The notes: generated from the sequence alone by a model not told the origin. Counted from the stretch's first letter, positions 1-11,457 are shown. The stretch is DNA of 64,000 bases from Circinella umbellata (GCA_025093555.1 JAIWNF010000062.1:186001-250000), one strand, 5' to 3'. Program-made: numbers and translations.

Positions 1-510
1 CAATATATTATAATTGCACCTAAAGCCAAAATATACTTTTACGTAATGAAAATAGTTACCAATTTCTGGAACGGACAATGACACACAAAAGTAATCGAAT
101 GCATCTATAGTCCAACCCAAAAAGGCTTTATTTTTTTTATTAAAATAATGGTGCATTAGTTTATCTATATGATATAACCTATATGATATACAAAAAAAAA
201 TGTTCTATGTTTCTTTATACGTACCTGCTAAAAATGTGATCCATTGAGTACGGGTTAATCTCTTACAGATTGCCAAAAAACCTGGTGGTTTTTCAGCGGG
301 TGGTTGCCAAAGAGAATGATAGAAACGCTTCGCATATTTTTTAGCCATATTTTCTTCTTGTTCTTTTTCCTCTCGAATAGATCCAACAGGGGCTTTCTCG
401 GATACAATGTTCATATCGTGATTATTTGTAGTCGTAGTAATATTTTCATTCTCTACTACACTCCGTGTGGTGGCAGGAGAAGAAATAATAACTTCTTCCG
501 GTTGTGGCAT
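1..510 (-). CDS. Jen1-type carboxylic acid (lactate/pyruvate) MFS transporter, 5' part only
   Basis: Plasma-membrane proton-coupled monocarboxylate transporter of the Jen1 branch of the major facilitator superfamily, judged from its N-terminus. Exon 1 (510-226) encodes a long hydrophilic cytosolic tail and ends in RLTRTQWITFLAG. Exon 2 (125-60) reads AFLGWTIDAFDYFCVS, which matches the first transmembrane helix and the LGW-x-DAFD signature of carboxylate transporters. The splice donor GTACGT at 225 and the acceptor at 127-126 keep phase 1. A third exon probably starts near 19, but its reading is too short to judge. The rest lies left of the window, so completeness cannot be assessed. Family is confident; substrate is inferred from homology to Jen1 only. 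Confidence 0.8.
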
Positions 511-3112
511 TTATTTATTATACTTGAAAAATCAAGAAGGTATTACCAATAGTACAACAAAGTAATAAAAATAATAAAGAATTCTCCCCTTTTTTTGTAT
601 GATTTTATATTAAATTACATACTGTATTATGCTCGGATAAAGTCGTTAGACCTTTGACACCCCGAATTTTTTTTGTCACGTTTAAATACACTCGTATATG
701 ATATGATATTCTCAGTATATTCGCGTTAAATCCCTAAAAGTGCCACACTGGTTGCTCTCAAGGAGTTTTTTTATACTTCCTGCATATGGGTTGCATATAC
801 GTTTACACGTGACACTCCCTTATTTTGTATTATTAAATTCAAAAGTGTCAGTTTGTTTCTTAGAACTACAATCTCGTATACTTTGATTAAAACTGAAGTT
901 TACTAATGAATGTATTTTTCAAAGCATATAGTTAAATTATACATTTAGTATATATGCTGTAGCTGTGGTTTTGATATAAAAAAATGTTAGTTTCTTAGCT
1001 TCTTGTTGTTCCCTCGTTCTTTCAGATCAGAAAACCTTAAAATGGATTTAACCATGAACGGTTGTTATCTAATGTATCGGTATAATTATTAAGCATAATA
1101 TAAATTTGAATTTATTATGTACAACAACACGGAACAGGAATTATGATCTTGGATTGCCGTTTAAAAAAATAAAATTAAAAAAGTTCTTGTAATCTATCAC
1201 TAACTGGGGATCTGATCTATCATAATAATTTCACACGATAGTAAAAAACGAGCTTTATAGTTTATAGCAGTTCACTATTATCGATTCTCTTAGTCATTAG
1301 TTAACTATCAATTTGGCTTGCTAAATAGTAATAAGAACTTTAATACAAGATCACGTGCAACTTATATCTATAGCATAGTAATTGGTGTTAGGATCTTGTG
1401 ATATAAAAAAAAATACAGAAGTGGGTGGAAGTATCAGAATCAGAGAATTTATCTTCCCCCCCCCCAAAAAAAAAAAGTACATGCCAAAAAAAAAAATTAT
1501 GCATAATGGTGATCCAGTCTATAAATTTACCCCACATCGGATTCAAGTAATACAAAAAAAAAATTTGCTGTTTGAAGTTTAATTCGTAAAATTTAAAAGA
1601 AAAATGTTCCGTAACTGAAATACTACTTGTAGTCTAATCATAAAAAAAAAAGGAGAATTAAAATGTACCATTCCGTGGATTTTTGATCATGTTTAAGGGA
1701 AAAGATTGTTTTGTTGATATAAGCAACCGAAATCATGATTCATTTTTGTCAATAAGAGAAGGAAAAGAACGAATTTATACGATAGTTGTGTTGTTTGGTA
1801 ATAATGATATAGTATGATGTTTATTATCAAATATAACAATATAAAGCACGGTTAATCAATACATTAGCAGACGAATTCTCACGCGTTTCCGAGGGTAATT
1901 ATTGATCCAGAAGCGATACGACAAATTGGTTTGCATATGCTATATAGTTAAAAAAAGACATTGATAACCATACTTTAGTAGAAAACTTTTGGACTTTTAA
2001 CAATCCTGCTTATTATTACTTGATAATAATGAAGAATTCTTCTTTTAAAAATGAAAGTCAATAAAATATAAGTATATATATACGTAAAGTATATGGTTAA
2101 TGAAAAAAAAATATTGAGCTTTTTGATATAATATGGTATACGTATTCTGTTATTTAAGAACTAAACATCAGATCATAAGATAAGTGTTACATTTGTTCAG
2201 GTTTTTTTTGTGGTCATACACTACAAGAAGTCACTAAAGCTACAACATACTTTACAGTGTCCCAACAGCTCTGTCATTCTTTCCTCCCCAACATAAATCT
2301 ATCTTCAATTTTCCCATATTTTGTATTTTACAGCTAACATTTTTATTATATAATGTGTGGGATTAAGTACAAAAACAGTCTATTACATATTGATCTTTTT
2401 AGGCAATCTACAAGATTTACGTGATATATATATTTATATAGTATTCCATACTTTACTTGACAATTCAGAAAAAGTATTAGGTCCCTTTTTGAGCATAATA
2501 AGCTTAAATAAGTAGTAACGTTGTTGAATTCAATGAGAAATTTTTATTATTATATGACTAATCGGTATAAGTTTTAAGCTGACCATGATTATTCTCAATG
2601 TTTTTTGTCAATTGAATTCTTCATACAAGATATCACAATATGACGGATTAGCCCGGATTACGAAATGACTCGTCAAACTACAGTTCAAAGAAAAATCCGA
2701 ACTTAAACCACTCCCTCTATAACCTGATAAGTTAGTAGAAAGATGCTGTTATTTTAATTATGCAACAAAATAGCGAAATGGTATATAAATTATACAACAA
2801 TAAGTTTTATTGTTTAATGTCCATTTTGTTCTCTGCTACTTTCTGCTTTTCAGTTTCTAGTCTTTATCTATTTAAAAATAGATTGTATGGTATATTCTAC
2901 GTATTTTTTATGAGTACATGATAACAAGATAATAATAATTAACTATTTGCTTTCATGAATAAAATATATTAACTCTCATTATTTGAACAGAAATAATCTC
3001 ATTTTGCATTAACAATCAAAGGATTCAAGTAAATTCAAATTCAGTTTACAGTAACACAAAGCGCATTTTTTTTTTTACCTTCACTCTTTTTTTACGTGTA
3101 GAATAATTAATA
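511..3112. other. Gene-free AT-rich intergenic region (2.6 kb)
   Basis: No open frame here looks coding. It has many A/T homopolymers and a C9-A10 tract near 1457. A 66-codon ORF at 1382-1582 is low-complexity (poly-K, poly-P) and was not accepted. It separates a leftward transporter from the rightward MIS12-like gene and so must hold both promoters. I see no conserved motif I can name. Confidence 0.6.
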
Positions 3113-4240
3113 ATGTCTTTTCAAAATCCTGTTTATAAAAACAATAATAATAATCCAAAACTTCCATACAATAAATCAGAACGTTTAGGAGAATTTTTAG
3201 GATTTTTACCTGATCAACTTGCCAATGATCTTTATAATACATATAATGTCGTAGTTTATACTACACTTGAATCACTTGAAAGTTATTTAAAAACATTAGA
3301 TGGATTAAGTGAAATACAAATGAAAGAGGTAACCTTTTATATTTGATATATATTTTTATTACTATTATTATAAAAAGTTTAACACTTTTTTCTTCTTTTG
3401 TTAGCGATTACAACGATTTGACGAAAAGGTGGAACAAATATTAGATAAAAATTTCAGTGGTTTCGAAAAATATTTTTATGATAATATTTTTGGAGTAATG
3501 ATTGAAGGTCATATTCCATTAGAACACTATGAGGTAATTAAAAGATAATAATCCTTATGGTTTCTTTAGATACTTAAAAATAAATTATTCATTTATTATA
3601 GGGACTTGACTTAGACGTTACTGCAGAACAAGAAGATGTTGTAGATCGAGCAATAGAAAAATCTAGAAGGGTTGTATTAGCAGTATGTATTTTTTTTTGT
3701 ATTATAAAAAATATCTTGTTATATAGTAAGGATAAATATACTAAATTATTACTATTATATATTAAATATATCAATTATATAGCAAAAAGCAATGAACCAT
3801 ATATTAAAAAACAAAGTAAATCAAATGAATCGAGATGATAAGGCATTGAATACTTATTTCCAAATAACACAAGAATTTGTTAACCTATGGGAAAACGAAC
3901 ATGGTGAAAAAAAAGATAGAATAGAAATATAATTATTAAAAGGATGAAGTGATAATATAGGGGGGAAAAGAATCAAGTGGGAAAAAATAAAAGAGAGGAG
4001 AGAATAACTTGCTAATCTATATTTTCGATATTATATATAGTATCAAATCCATATGATATAACACAATTTGCAGTAGATCGATGTGAACATCTTCGTCAAT
4101 CCGTTTATGAATTATTACGACTGTCAAATGATGATGACTTGATGAAAAAAATGACTACACCGAGTAAACAGATTAAATATATGATGGAAGATGTACAAAA
4201 GAAACTTGAAGCACATAAGAATAAGATGGAATTATGTTGA
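3113..4240 (+). CDS. MIS12: MIS12-like kinetochore protein
   Basis: Subunit of the Mis12/MIND complex, which links inner kinetochore chromatin to the Ndc80 microtubule-binding complex. Five exons: 3113-3328, 3405-3533, 3602-3682, 3783-3903, 4074-4240, giving about 237 aa, close to the human protein (about 205 aa). The N-terminal half carries the Mis12 signature: EFLGFLPDQLANDLYNT, then DKNFSGFEKYFYDNIF and IPLEHYEGLD. The C-terminal half is helical and charged, as in the family. If the last intron (3904-4073, donor GTGAAA) is retained, translation stops at 3932 and about 55 C-terminal residues are lost; the spliced form continues VDRCEHLRQS in frame and is favoured. Convergent with the SIP5-like gene, 120 bp between stops. 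Confidence 0.75.
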
Positions 4241-4360
4241 TGTTGATAAAGATGATGGGTTGTTAAATAAAATATAATAAAAAAAATATAATAATAATGT
4301 ATATATTCTACAAAAAATAATAATAATAAATGTATATATTATATGGGTGGTCGTTATTAT

Positions 4361-5550
4361 TTACATACAAATGACGGTTGGATTATTAGAATGTTGATAT
4401 TGATGATGATGTGAAAGCGTAGGACAGGAAGAAGAATGAAGAGATGAACTAGCGGTATCTATAGTAGTATTATTACTATTATTGAAAGATTCACGAATTG
4501 CATCCATTACTGCCGCATTTTCATCTGTTGTCCAATCCTGCATACCCGCTTGTCGTTCATAATATGGTGAATCCCAAGCTCGTATATGCCTTGATTGTGA
4601 TGTTGCTCCTTCATTGGGTCGTACCAATTGTCTTCTTGTAGATCCTACTCCAGAAAGACTCTTTTCTGGACCACGAGTCATTAATAAGTGCCAATTGGGT
4701 CGTATATCATCTTTGAAAAAAAAAGAGCAATATTAATATCATTGTTATTAACTATTAGTTTACACATTATCCTTTTGATAGTTCTATCACTTCTTTTTGT
4801 ATAGAATTATATGTATGTATGTATATAAAAAAACACTTTATATATAATAATTACCAACAAGTATAACATTTGGATCAACCCAAGAGTAACTTTTTCGTTT
4901 TGTTAAAGAATTATTCTTTAAACTTGCTTTTCGTTGTTTTGCGATATATTTATGATGATTACTTTCAGGGGCTGGAATATAAACTACTCCAAAATGAGGT
5001 TTCACACAGAATGGACATTTAGCAGGGTTTAATGGCACCTTTGGTGAACGTTTCATTTGTAAAAAACATTCAGTACATATGGGTTGATGACAACAGCGAG
5101 AATAATTGACATCATACATAGGAAAATACTATATATATCGGAATAAATGAATACACTTTCTTTTATCTAATATTAATTTGTGAGAAGAACAAAATATTTA
5201 CTGTTAAACAAATAGGACATTCAATGATTTGATCCATATCAGTAGGTGATGGAATACCATTTCTATGTCGAGAAGGAAGTTCCCACGGTATGAAAGGATA
5301 TTTATGAACAGACATACGAGTTGTATCATCTGTTGTAGATAATGGATCACTTAAACCTAAGTAATAAGACATTTTTTATTTATTTAGAGTTTCAACTTTT
5401 TTTCGTTATTATATTACCTTCACGACAAGGTGCTAATTGACCATTACGAATGAACTTCCGTACAATTCTTTGGTCATAATCTAGCTCATTAGATTGTTCT
5501 TTATTTTCAGTACGTTGTTGTAAAACTTCACGCGAGATTTTAGCACCCAT
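4361..5550 (-). CDS. SIP5: SIP5-like RING/zinc-finger protein
   Basis: Homologue of the fungal SIP5 family (in yeast a Snf1-interacting protein). Four exons on the minus strand: 5550-5418, 5356-5202, 5128-4855, 4710-4361; about 303 aa. The N-terminus MGAKIS fits an N-myristoylation signal, which is an inference. Residues about 85-150 hold a split zinc finger: ECPIC, then [12 protein letters not shown], then CPFC, the Cys/His pattern of the Sip5 family. It is followed by a basic stretch ([11 protein letters not shown]). The C-terminal 100 residues are Ser/Asn/His-rich and probably disordered. The ATG at 5550 was chosen because exon 1 is in phase with the zinc-finger exons and is the first ATG of the frame. 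Biochemical role in this fungus is unknown. Confidence 0.75.
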
Positions 5551-5639
5551 TATAAATAGTTATTTGTTTATGTAAAATAAGGTTTCTTTTTATGAATGAG
5601 CAAAATAGAACAATGGTAAATCAATCAGGTTTTTTATAT

Positions 5640-6060
5640 GTTTGATTGTAAGCTCCGAAAAGCTCCAGTTATTGCCTCAGGACTTTTGGAGCAATCACAA
5701 CCAGTCGTTAAAGTGCGGATGTGAAGTTGTTAATTATAATTTACAGACAAGTACTTTGATACCTCTGTTCTTGTCACCTGTCCAGTTCGCTGGTCAATTT
5801 TGATTCGCACAAGGGTACCATCTTTTATTGTGAGCCTGAAGGGAATAACCTTCTTCGGGCTATTATGGATCTTCGCTGAGTCCTGATACCCCCACATTCT
5901 TTCACCAAATACACTAATGTAATTCAAGGCACTATACTTGCATTATGGCGATCCTACTGGAATCTGGTATTCAACAATCATCCTTTTGTTCCAGAACAAG
6001 TATTTCGCTCTGCTTTAAAAATAATTCATTCTTTACAACATCCACCTGATGATTAATTGC
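5640..6060 (+). mobile_element. Degraded retroelement-like coding remnant
   Basis: The plus strand at 5892-6056 reads, without a start, a stretch including GTILALWRSYWNLVFNNHPF and ending LKIIHSLQHPPDD before a stop. Tryptophan/phenylalanine-rich tails of this kind occur at the end of reverse-transcriptase ORFs of fungal LINE elements, so I suggest the 3' end of a dead non-LTR element. In the same frame upstream there is a stop at 5878-5880, and no ATG leads into it. A 65-codon ORF also exists on the opposite strand (5730-5927), so the coding strand is not certain. An imperfect inverted repeat (5651-5665 against 5680-5693) lies at the left edge. Confidence 0.35.
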
Positions 6061-6361
6061 TTTGAGTTACTATTATTATATATAGATAGATATATATATA
6101 TTCTTCAATACATATTTCCAAAAAAATAACAAAAGAAAAACTATCCATTTGTTTATTTTCTGATTCTTTCTTTACGTAGCTAGTAAATCTTTTAACCTTA
6201 TATTCGACTTTTAAGTATTGTTTTCTTTTTTGACGTTACATCTCTTTGTTCCATTTTCATACACGTATCTTCCATAATAAAATCTTTGACCTCAACCGAT
6301 TATTTATATAAAAAAAGAACTTCGGTACCTCTATGACATTATGAAGTTATAATTTACATAA

Positions 6362-9085
6362 GGTAAGAAGCACCAGGCAACATCTTCGGTCAAAACTTGG
6401 AAATGGATTATTTATTGTGCAACCAATTACCGACCCTCTGGTTATGACAAGGATAACAGTACAGTTCACTATGATAGAGCAACAATTGGCCAGTATAACA
6501 TTCAAAATCTTCCAACTAATCCTCTGGCATTCGTTGCTTATCCTGGTGACGAAAAAACAATAAAAGGTCTATCATATATTATGCGTGAAAATACAGAGCT
6601 CCGAAGCAATATTTTATATGTACGACAATTATGGTTTGCAGGATATAATGACCAGAATATCCCATGGTTACCATCATCAAGGCTTCGTATAGGAGTTTTG
6701 GATGCTATTGCAGAAGACATCGATATTCACTTTCGACAAACACTCGTTTCACACTTTGTTGATAACTTTTCCAAATATATTACCGTCAGACTCAAGGAAC
6801 AAGCACAAGTTGCACTTGATTGGCCAAGCGATGACAAATTTCGACGTTATGTTCTTCGTCGATGGCAAAAAGAACCATTGGATCCTACTGATCATCAAGT
6901 CGAGAAGAACCTGAAAGACAAAGGTGACGTTATCAACAACAGTGTTCAAAACTGGATTAAATCAACATGGGCACATATTCGTCGAACGGGCAAGAAGGCA
7001 ACCATGGTATTAGTTGATCAGCAGTTAGAACGCAAAGCAACAGTGCCTCATGGTTGGACAACTGAAGAAGGTTTTTCCGAATATTTAACAGCACAAATTT
7101 GGGAAATTCCTCTTGAAGTCGATGCTCGACATTCATCCATGATAAATGTTGAAAAATGTAAAGAGGCTAGCGCTGCTCTTCGAAAAGCAACAAGAAAAGT
7201 TCAGACAGATGTCGATGCATTTATCAAACAAGAAAAAAATAAGTGGCAGCGATTTGTTGGAAGACCCATTGGAGCCCGAGCATCTCAGGTTGATATAAAT
7301 TCTAACCAAGCGCCAGTCGACTTATTTGATTGCTTTGGTATGAAACGGGTTAATCAATCAACGACTGGTTCACGACGACAACGTGATGCTAATTCTGATG
7401 AAGCGTCGAATCAAGGCCAAGATGATAATGATAGTCAAGACGAAGCTGGATCCACTGAGCATGCTTATATTTTAACATCTATATTGGCTCGGATTCTTGA
7501 AGGTTATCCAGAAAAGATTTCCTTTTCTATTTGTCCAACAGCACCAAGCAAGAACGTATTTATTCCTTTACATGGCTCATATACCAGAAATATACTTACT
7601 CATATGGGCGACTTTGTCAAATATACTAAGGATTATATACATCATAAACTTCAGCGAGCAGAAACACATCAAGATATTTTGACAATTAACAGCACAAAAA
7701 AACGTAAGTTTCAAAAAGTGAGATATATTCGTGATTAATAGTACTTTATCTAACTTTTTTTTTCAACCAATCTCTTCTTTATGTTAATTATAGAACAAAC
7801 ATTACTATTTGATGCTCTTGAAAATAATGCTCTCGAAATACTCAAGCAAGATGTTGCCCGATCTGTGCATAGTGCTGAAGAAGCATTATCATTTATTGTT
7901 GATTTGGGAAAATGTGCTGTAATTGACTTGCCAAATCTTGTCAACATCAAACGATCCAAACATGCCACTGACTTACGTAAGATGCTTGAAAATGAACGCC
8001 AAATCCCACGATACACAATACGCATGCTTCGAACAAATGGTGTCTGCTTACAAGCTGTCATGACTGATTGGGGCCGCCCACGTCGAAAACTACAGCAACG
8101 TCGATTCAAATATCTTCCTGAAATCCGTAAATTTGCATTCAGAAAATGTGAAGAGCTTGGGCAACATGATGCAAATCTTCTCGACGAATACGAAGGTGTT
8201 TTTGGAATTGATCTGGGTGAAACATGGACTGCCGGTGCCTTTTATCTTCCTACCGATACAGAACATCAGCCTGGTGTACAACATACCATTAGACGAGATG
8301 AACTTTATGGTCGTGAACCTATCAATAGAAAGTGGTTAGAAAATCGAAACGAACAGACTTCAGTCCACAACATTCAACGTGATTTAGCAAAAAGTGGTGG
8401 CAGCAAAACATCCAATATGGTTAAATTTTTGACTTTTATCCGTACCTGGCAAGCCGAAGACCGTGGTTTTAGATTGCATGATGCGCACTCAAGCAAAGCA
8501 GAACTCCATCGTTCCTGGGATACAAAAATGTCAATGCGCTCAGAAATTGATAAGGCATGTGAACGGATCATTAATATGGCAGACGCGTCTCGTCAACGTG
8601 CAATTGAAGAAGATGCCCTTTCAGAGCTGTCTACAAGAAAGAACAAATTCTTGATTGGTATGGGATTGGATGGAATGGATGAAGGTAATCGAAAGGGCGC
8701 CAAGTCAGGACTTGCTCAACAATTTGCCGATAAACTTTATGACCACGCCAAGGCACGGCAAGAGCCTGTCCAAATCGACTTGTCACGTATTGATGAATAT
8801 TGTAGTAGTAAACTATGCTGTCATTGTTTTATGGAAGGTGAAATAATATATGTGGAGTATTTACGCCGGCCCCCTGCTCCTAGTCGACAAGTCAATAAAG
8901 ATAAGTTGGATAATCAAGGCAAAGAAACAGTCATTCGTGTCCTTGTTTGCGAAAACTGCCACAAGAAATTTCATCGTGATGGAAGTGCAGGAAATGTGCA
9001 AGCATCTATAGCCGCTTCCATCCTTGAACATGGACAAAGACCCCAAGCAGTGATCCGCAAGTCTCGTCGTATTAACTCCCAATAA
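6362..9085 (+). CDS. Fanzor-family TnpB-like RNA-guided nuclease (transposon-encoded), 5' end uncertain
   Basis: Homologue of Fanzor proteins, the eukaryotic relatives of bacterial TnpB that cut DNA guided by a transposon-encoded RNA. Exon 1 is open from 6362 (first in-frame ATG at 6581) to 7703. A 90-nt GTAAGT...TATAG intron (7704-7793) joins it in frame to exon 2, 7794-9085. From 6581 the product is 804 aa; 73 more codons upstream read as coding but have no ATG, so the N-terminus is missing or lies in an unseen exon. RuvC-I is FGIDLGETWTAG (Asp at 8210-8212). A zinc ribbon is formed by CSSKLCCHCF (about 8801-8830) and CENCHKKF (about 8948-8971). RuvC-III is HRDGSAGN (Asp at 8978-8980). The glutamate in RIDEYCSSK (8795-8797) sits at the displaced position known for Fanzors. 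The family is clear; activity is unknown. Confidence 0.88.
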
Positions 9086-9803
9086 AACACAAGGCGATCA
9101 ATAAAAAACTTCAAGATACAATTTAAAAAAGATTGACGTGGTTTGAAGTTTGTGCCAATAAGACAAGCACAAGAATATGATTCTACGACTACGAGAACGA
9201 AAACCAAAAAAAAAGGAAAGATAGTATAAAATAGGGGAAATGGGATATCTATGTAATAGTATTTTTTTTCTATGAGCTATTTTGTTAGGTAATCAAGGAA
9301 TTTTTTTTAAGATTCAAATGATGAGACAGCAGTGGTTGGATAGACAGAAACAAGACAAAACAGTACAATACAAGCAGAGGCATGGTAATCAAGGAATCAA
9401 AGCACTTGTTTGACAAAAGTGTTGAAGTTGAAATACTTCGTGGAGTGTAAGTATATATCCATATTAAAAAAAAAATTGATTCTGCACTTAAAAATATTTT
9501 TGCTGACCTACAGATATATGTTACACTCCTCAGTTATTAGGTTACCAATAAAGTCATTATATTTGAAAAAGAATATTTTTCATTGATAAAGCTATTTGTA
9601 ATAGACTACATAATAGTGATAAAGAAACGGGTATGTTTCAGAATAGAAAAAAGTGCTTATAACAAACTTACTTATTCTTAGTTCTAGAACTTTCTTTTTT
9701 TATAGTATTTACATAATTATTTATAAAGAACAAAAAGTTATTTGATTTATGTGCTTTATTCTTAAATTTACAAAGGAGAGTAATATGACAAAATAAGGTT
9801 ATT
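9086..9803 (+). other. 3' flank of the Fanzor gene; possible omega-RNA and element end
   Basis: No protein-coding frame was found. In studied Fanzor loci the guide RNA is encoded at or just after the 3' end of the ORF, with its guide reaching past the right end of the element, so the first few hundred bases here are the natural place to look. What is directly visible is a 14-bp direct repeat (GGTAATCAAGGAAT) at 9288-9301 and again at 9384-9397. No clear terminal inverted repeat matching the 5' side was recognised by eye. From about 9480 the sequence returns to the AT-rich intergenic style. Confidence 0.3.
9288..9397. repeat. 14-bp direct repeat pair downstream of Fanzor
   Basis: GGTAATCAAGGAAT occurs at 9288-9301 and 9384-9397, 96 bp apart start to start. 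It may be a duplication at the element end or chance; noted because it sits in the expected guide-RNA/right-end region. Confidence 0.6.
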
Positions 9804-10325
9804 TTAAAAAAGTACCATACTTGTCCAGCCCATTTCACGATCATCCCAATCCACACCATGTAATTGAATCATTAATCCATGCTTATTATCATCATCATTT
9901 ATACTGTCTTCTTCTTCTTTATCATTAATGAATTGATATTCAATCCAACAAGGGACTCTTGTTTGACCTCCACCACCTTTTCGATCAGGTTCACCTAGTT
10001 GACTTACTATTTCATGTGCTTGAGTTTCAGGTGTAAATCCATAAGGATATTCTTTTCCAACAAAAGGTTGAAAACCATCACGTGTATGACCATTGTAAAT
10101 GTCAATACTATCGAGAACTAAATCATTACTCTGCTTGCTAGTAGTTGTGAAACATAATGATAATCCAAGTGATTTATATGAATAATAAGTTGAATCTGAA
10201 AATTTCTTTATAATGGGTTCAGGACAAGGTGTTTGAATATTAGTTATATAATTGCGAATCTCTTTTGAATCTGGAGGTTGACCAAGTAATTGACGTGTTG
10301 AAAATGCTGGTGCTTTAATGGGCAT
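9804..10325 (-). CDS. Conserved protein of unknown function
   Basis: I do not recognise a named family. From the ATG at 10325 the protein is 173 aa (MPIKAPAFSTRQLLGQPP...). It has no signal peptide or membrane segment. Ordered-looking motifs include YSYKSLGLSLCF, HEIVSQLGEPDRKGGG and a C-terminus rich in Trp/Asp (GVDWDDREMGWTSMVLF), with an acidic Glu/Asp/Asn insert near residues 140-155. This mix suggests a small globular beta-rich domain. The frame stays open upstream to 10403, but a TTACACAG acceptor lies about 20 nt before the ATG, so the extra residues are probably an intron or 5' leader. A non-coding first exon is therefore likely. Confidence 0.6.
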   Translation of the reverse strand: MPIKAPAFSTRQLLGQPPDSKEIRNYITNIQTPCPEPIIKKFSDSTYYSYKSLGLSLCFTTTSKQSNDLVLDSIDIYNGHTRDGFQPFVGKEYPYGFTPETQAHEIVSQLGEPDRKGGGGQTRVPCWIEYQFINDKEEEDSINDDDNKHGLMIQLHGVDWDDREMGWTSMVLF

Positions 10326-11457
10326 ATTATTGTCCCCTCTCTGTGTAAGTTTAAGAAAATAATAATAAAAAGGCTCCGCACAAACCAGTTTAAAGGAGTT
10401 CAAAGTATGAGCTTTATTATTTCGTTAAAAATAGGTCGTCATCAATATTACAATACTAGTTAAGTTCTGATTATATATTTGACATAAAGCGGGATTACAG
10501 GTTGGGGGGTTGTTGTTTAACCTATAAAGAGTTTTTCAAGTAGTACAAAAATACTACATCATAATTGCATATTTTTGATCTAAAATAAACCAAAAAGTTA
10601 GCTAGTCTAAAGGGGTCCTCTTAGGTCAACAGACAGTTCCTCCCCTCCCCCACGCCGTCTTTCTAAAAAAGAATAATTTGATACATTTATTATGACTAAT
10701 TGTAAAACTAATGAAACTACTTGGTGAATACTATTTGACTAAATACCACGAACAAATGAATTAGAAGCTTGTTAAAAAATTACAAAGACATCTATGAGAT
10801 TATCAATTTGAAAAAGGAAAAGAAAATTCGTAGTCGCGGAAACTTTTTTTACGTCGTTCTTTTGAAACAAACTAAAAAAAATACGTAAATGATTCAACAA
10901 CAAAACTAAAAAAGAATGGTTTGATAATATGAATTGTATGTAATTATAATGAGATAGAGTAAGATTTAACGTAGCAATCAACCCATAATTGTTGGCTTTT
11001 TTAATAAGCATAATATGGTGTGTATTTCTTCAACCAGCAAAAAAAAAGTGACAGTTATAAGAAAGAATGTACGTACCTAATTATATAAAAGAGAACAAAA
11101 TTATCCGAAACACGAATCGTAACTATTTTATACAAACAAAAAAGGTGCAATGATTACAGGACAGAATAAACCAAAGATTAAAGTATCAAAGTCTAATAGT
11201 CATGGGTTGGATGGGGGAGAAAGGCATGATCGCAAGATGGTACAACTTTTATGATCAACTAATTACGAGAGGTTCTGTTTCACTATGCTGCGTTGAAAAA
11301 AAATAGTGATGAGATTACATATCATCTTTTTTTTTTGCATGTGGTAGAAACTTGTTTCCACTCACTCACTCTCCTTCTCTTTTTCTTACTTTCTCTTTTT
11401 TTTCCAAACTCACTTTCTCGTCTTTATTTTACTTTACTATTAAAGATAAAAAAAAAT
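10326..11457. promoter_or_regulatory. Divergent intergenic region with pyrimidine-rich promoter tract
   Basis: No gene is supported; the 79-codon minus ORF at 10772-11011 is hydrophobic AT-derived noise. The last 130 bases before the rightward gene are strongly C/T-rich (about 11325-11440), the pyrimidine tract commonly seen just upstream of fungal start codons. It must hold the promoters of both flanking genes, which diverge. Confidence 0.4.

Noticed and set aside
1382..1582. 66-codon plus-strand ORF
   Set aside because: Composed of poly-A and poly-C derived residues (KKKK, PPP); no splice context or domain.
5730..5927. 65-codon minus-strand ORF (reads WGYQDSAKIHNSPKK)
   Set aside because: Opposes the coding-like plus-strand remnant; could be its shadow. 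Kept only as an uncertainty in the remnant entry.
6538..9207. Antisense ORFs over the Fanzor gene (for example 7750-8109 and 8971-9207)
   Set aside because: Shadows of the coding strand; no homology features and the sense frame is far longer.
10772..11011. 79-codon minus-strand ORF
   Set aside because: Leu/Phe/Asn-rich translation of AT-rich DNA; no family features.
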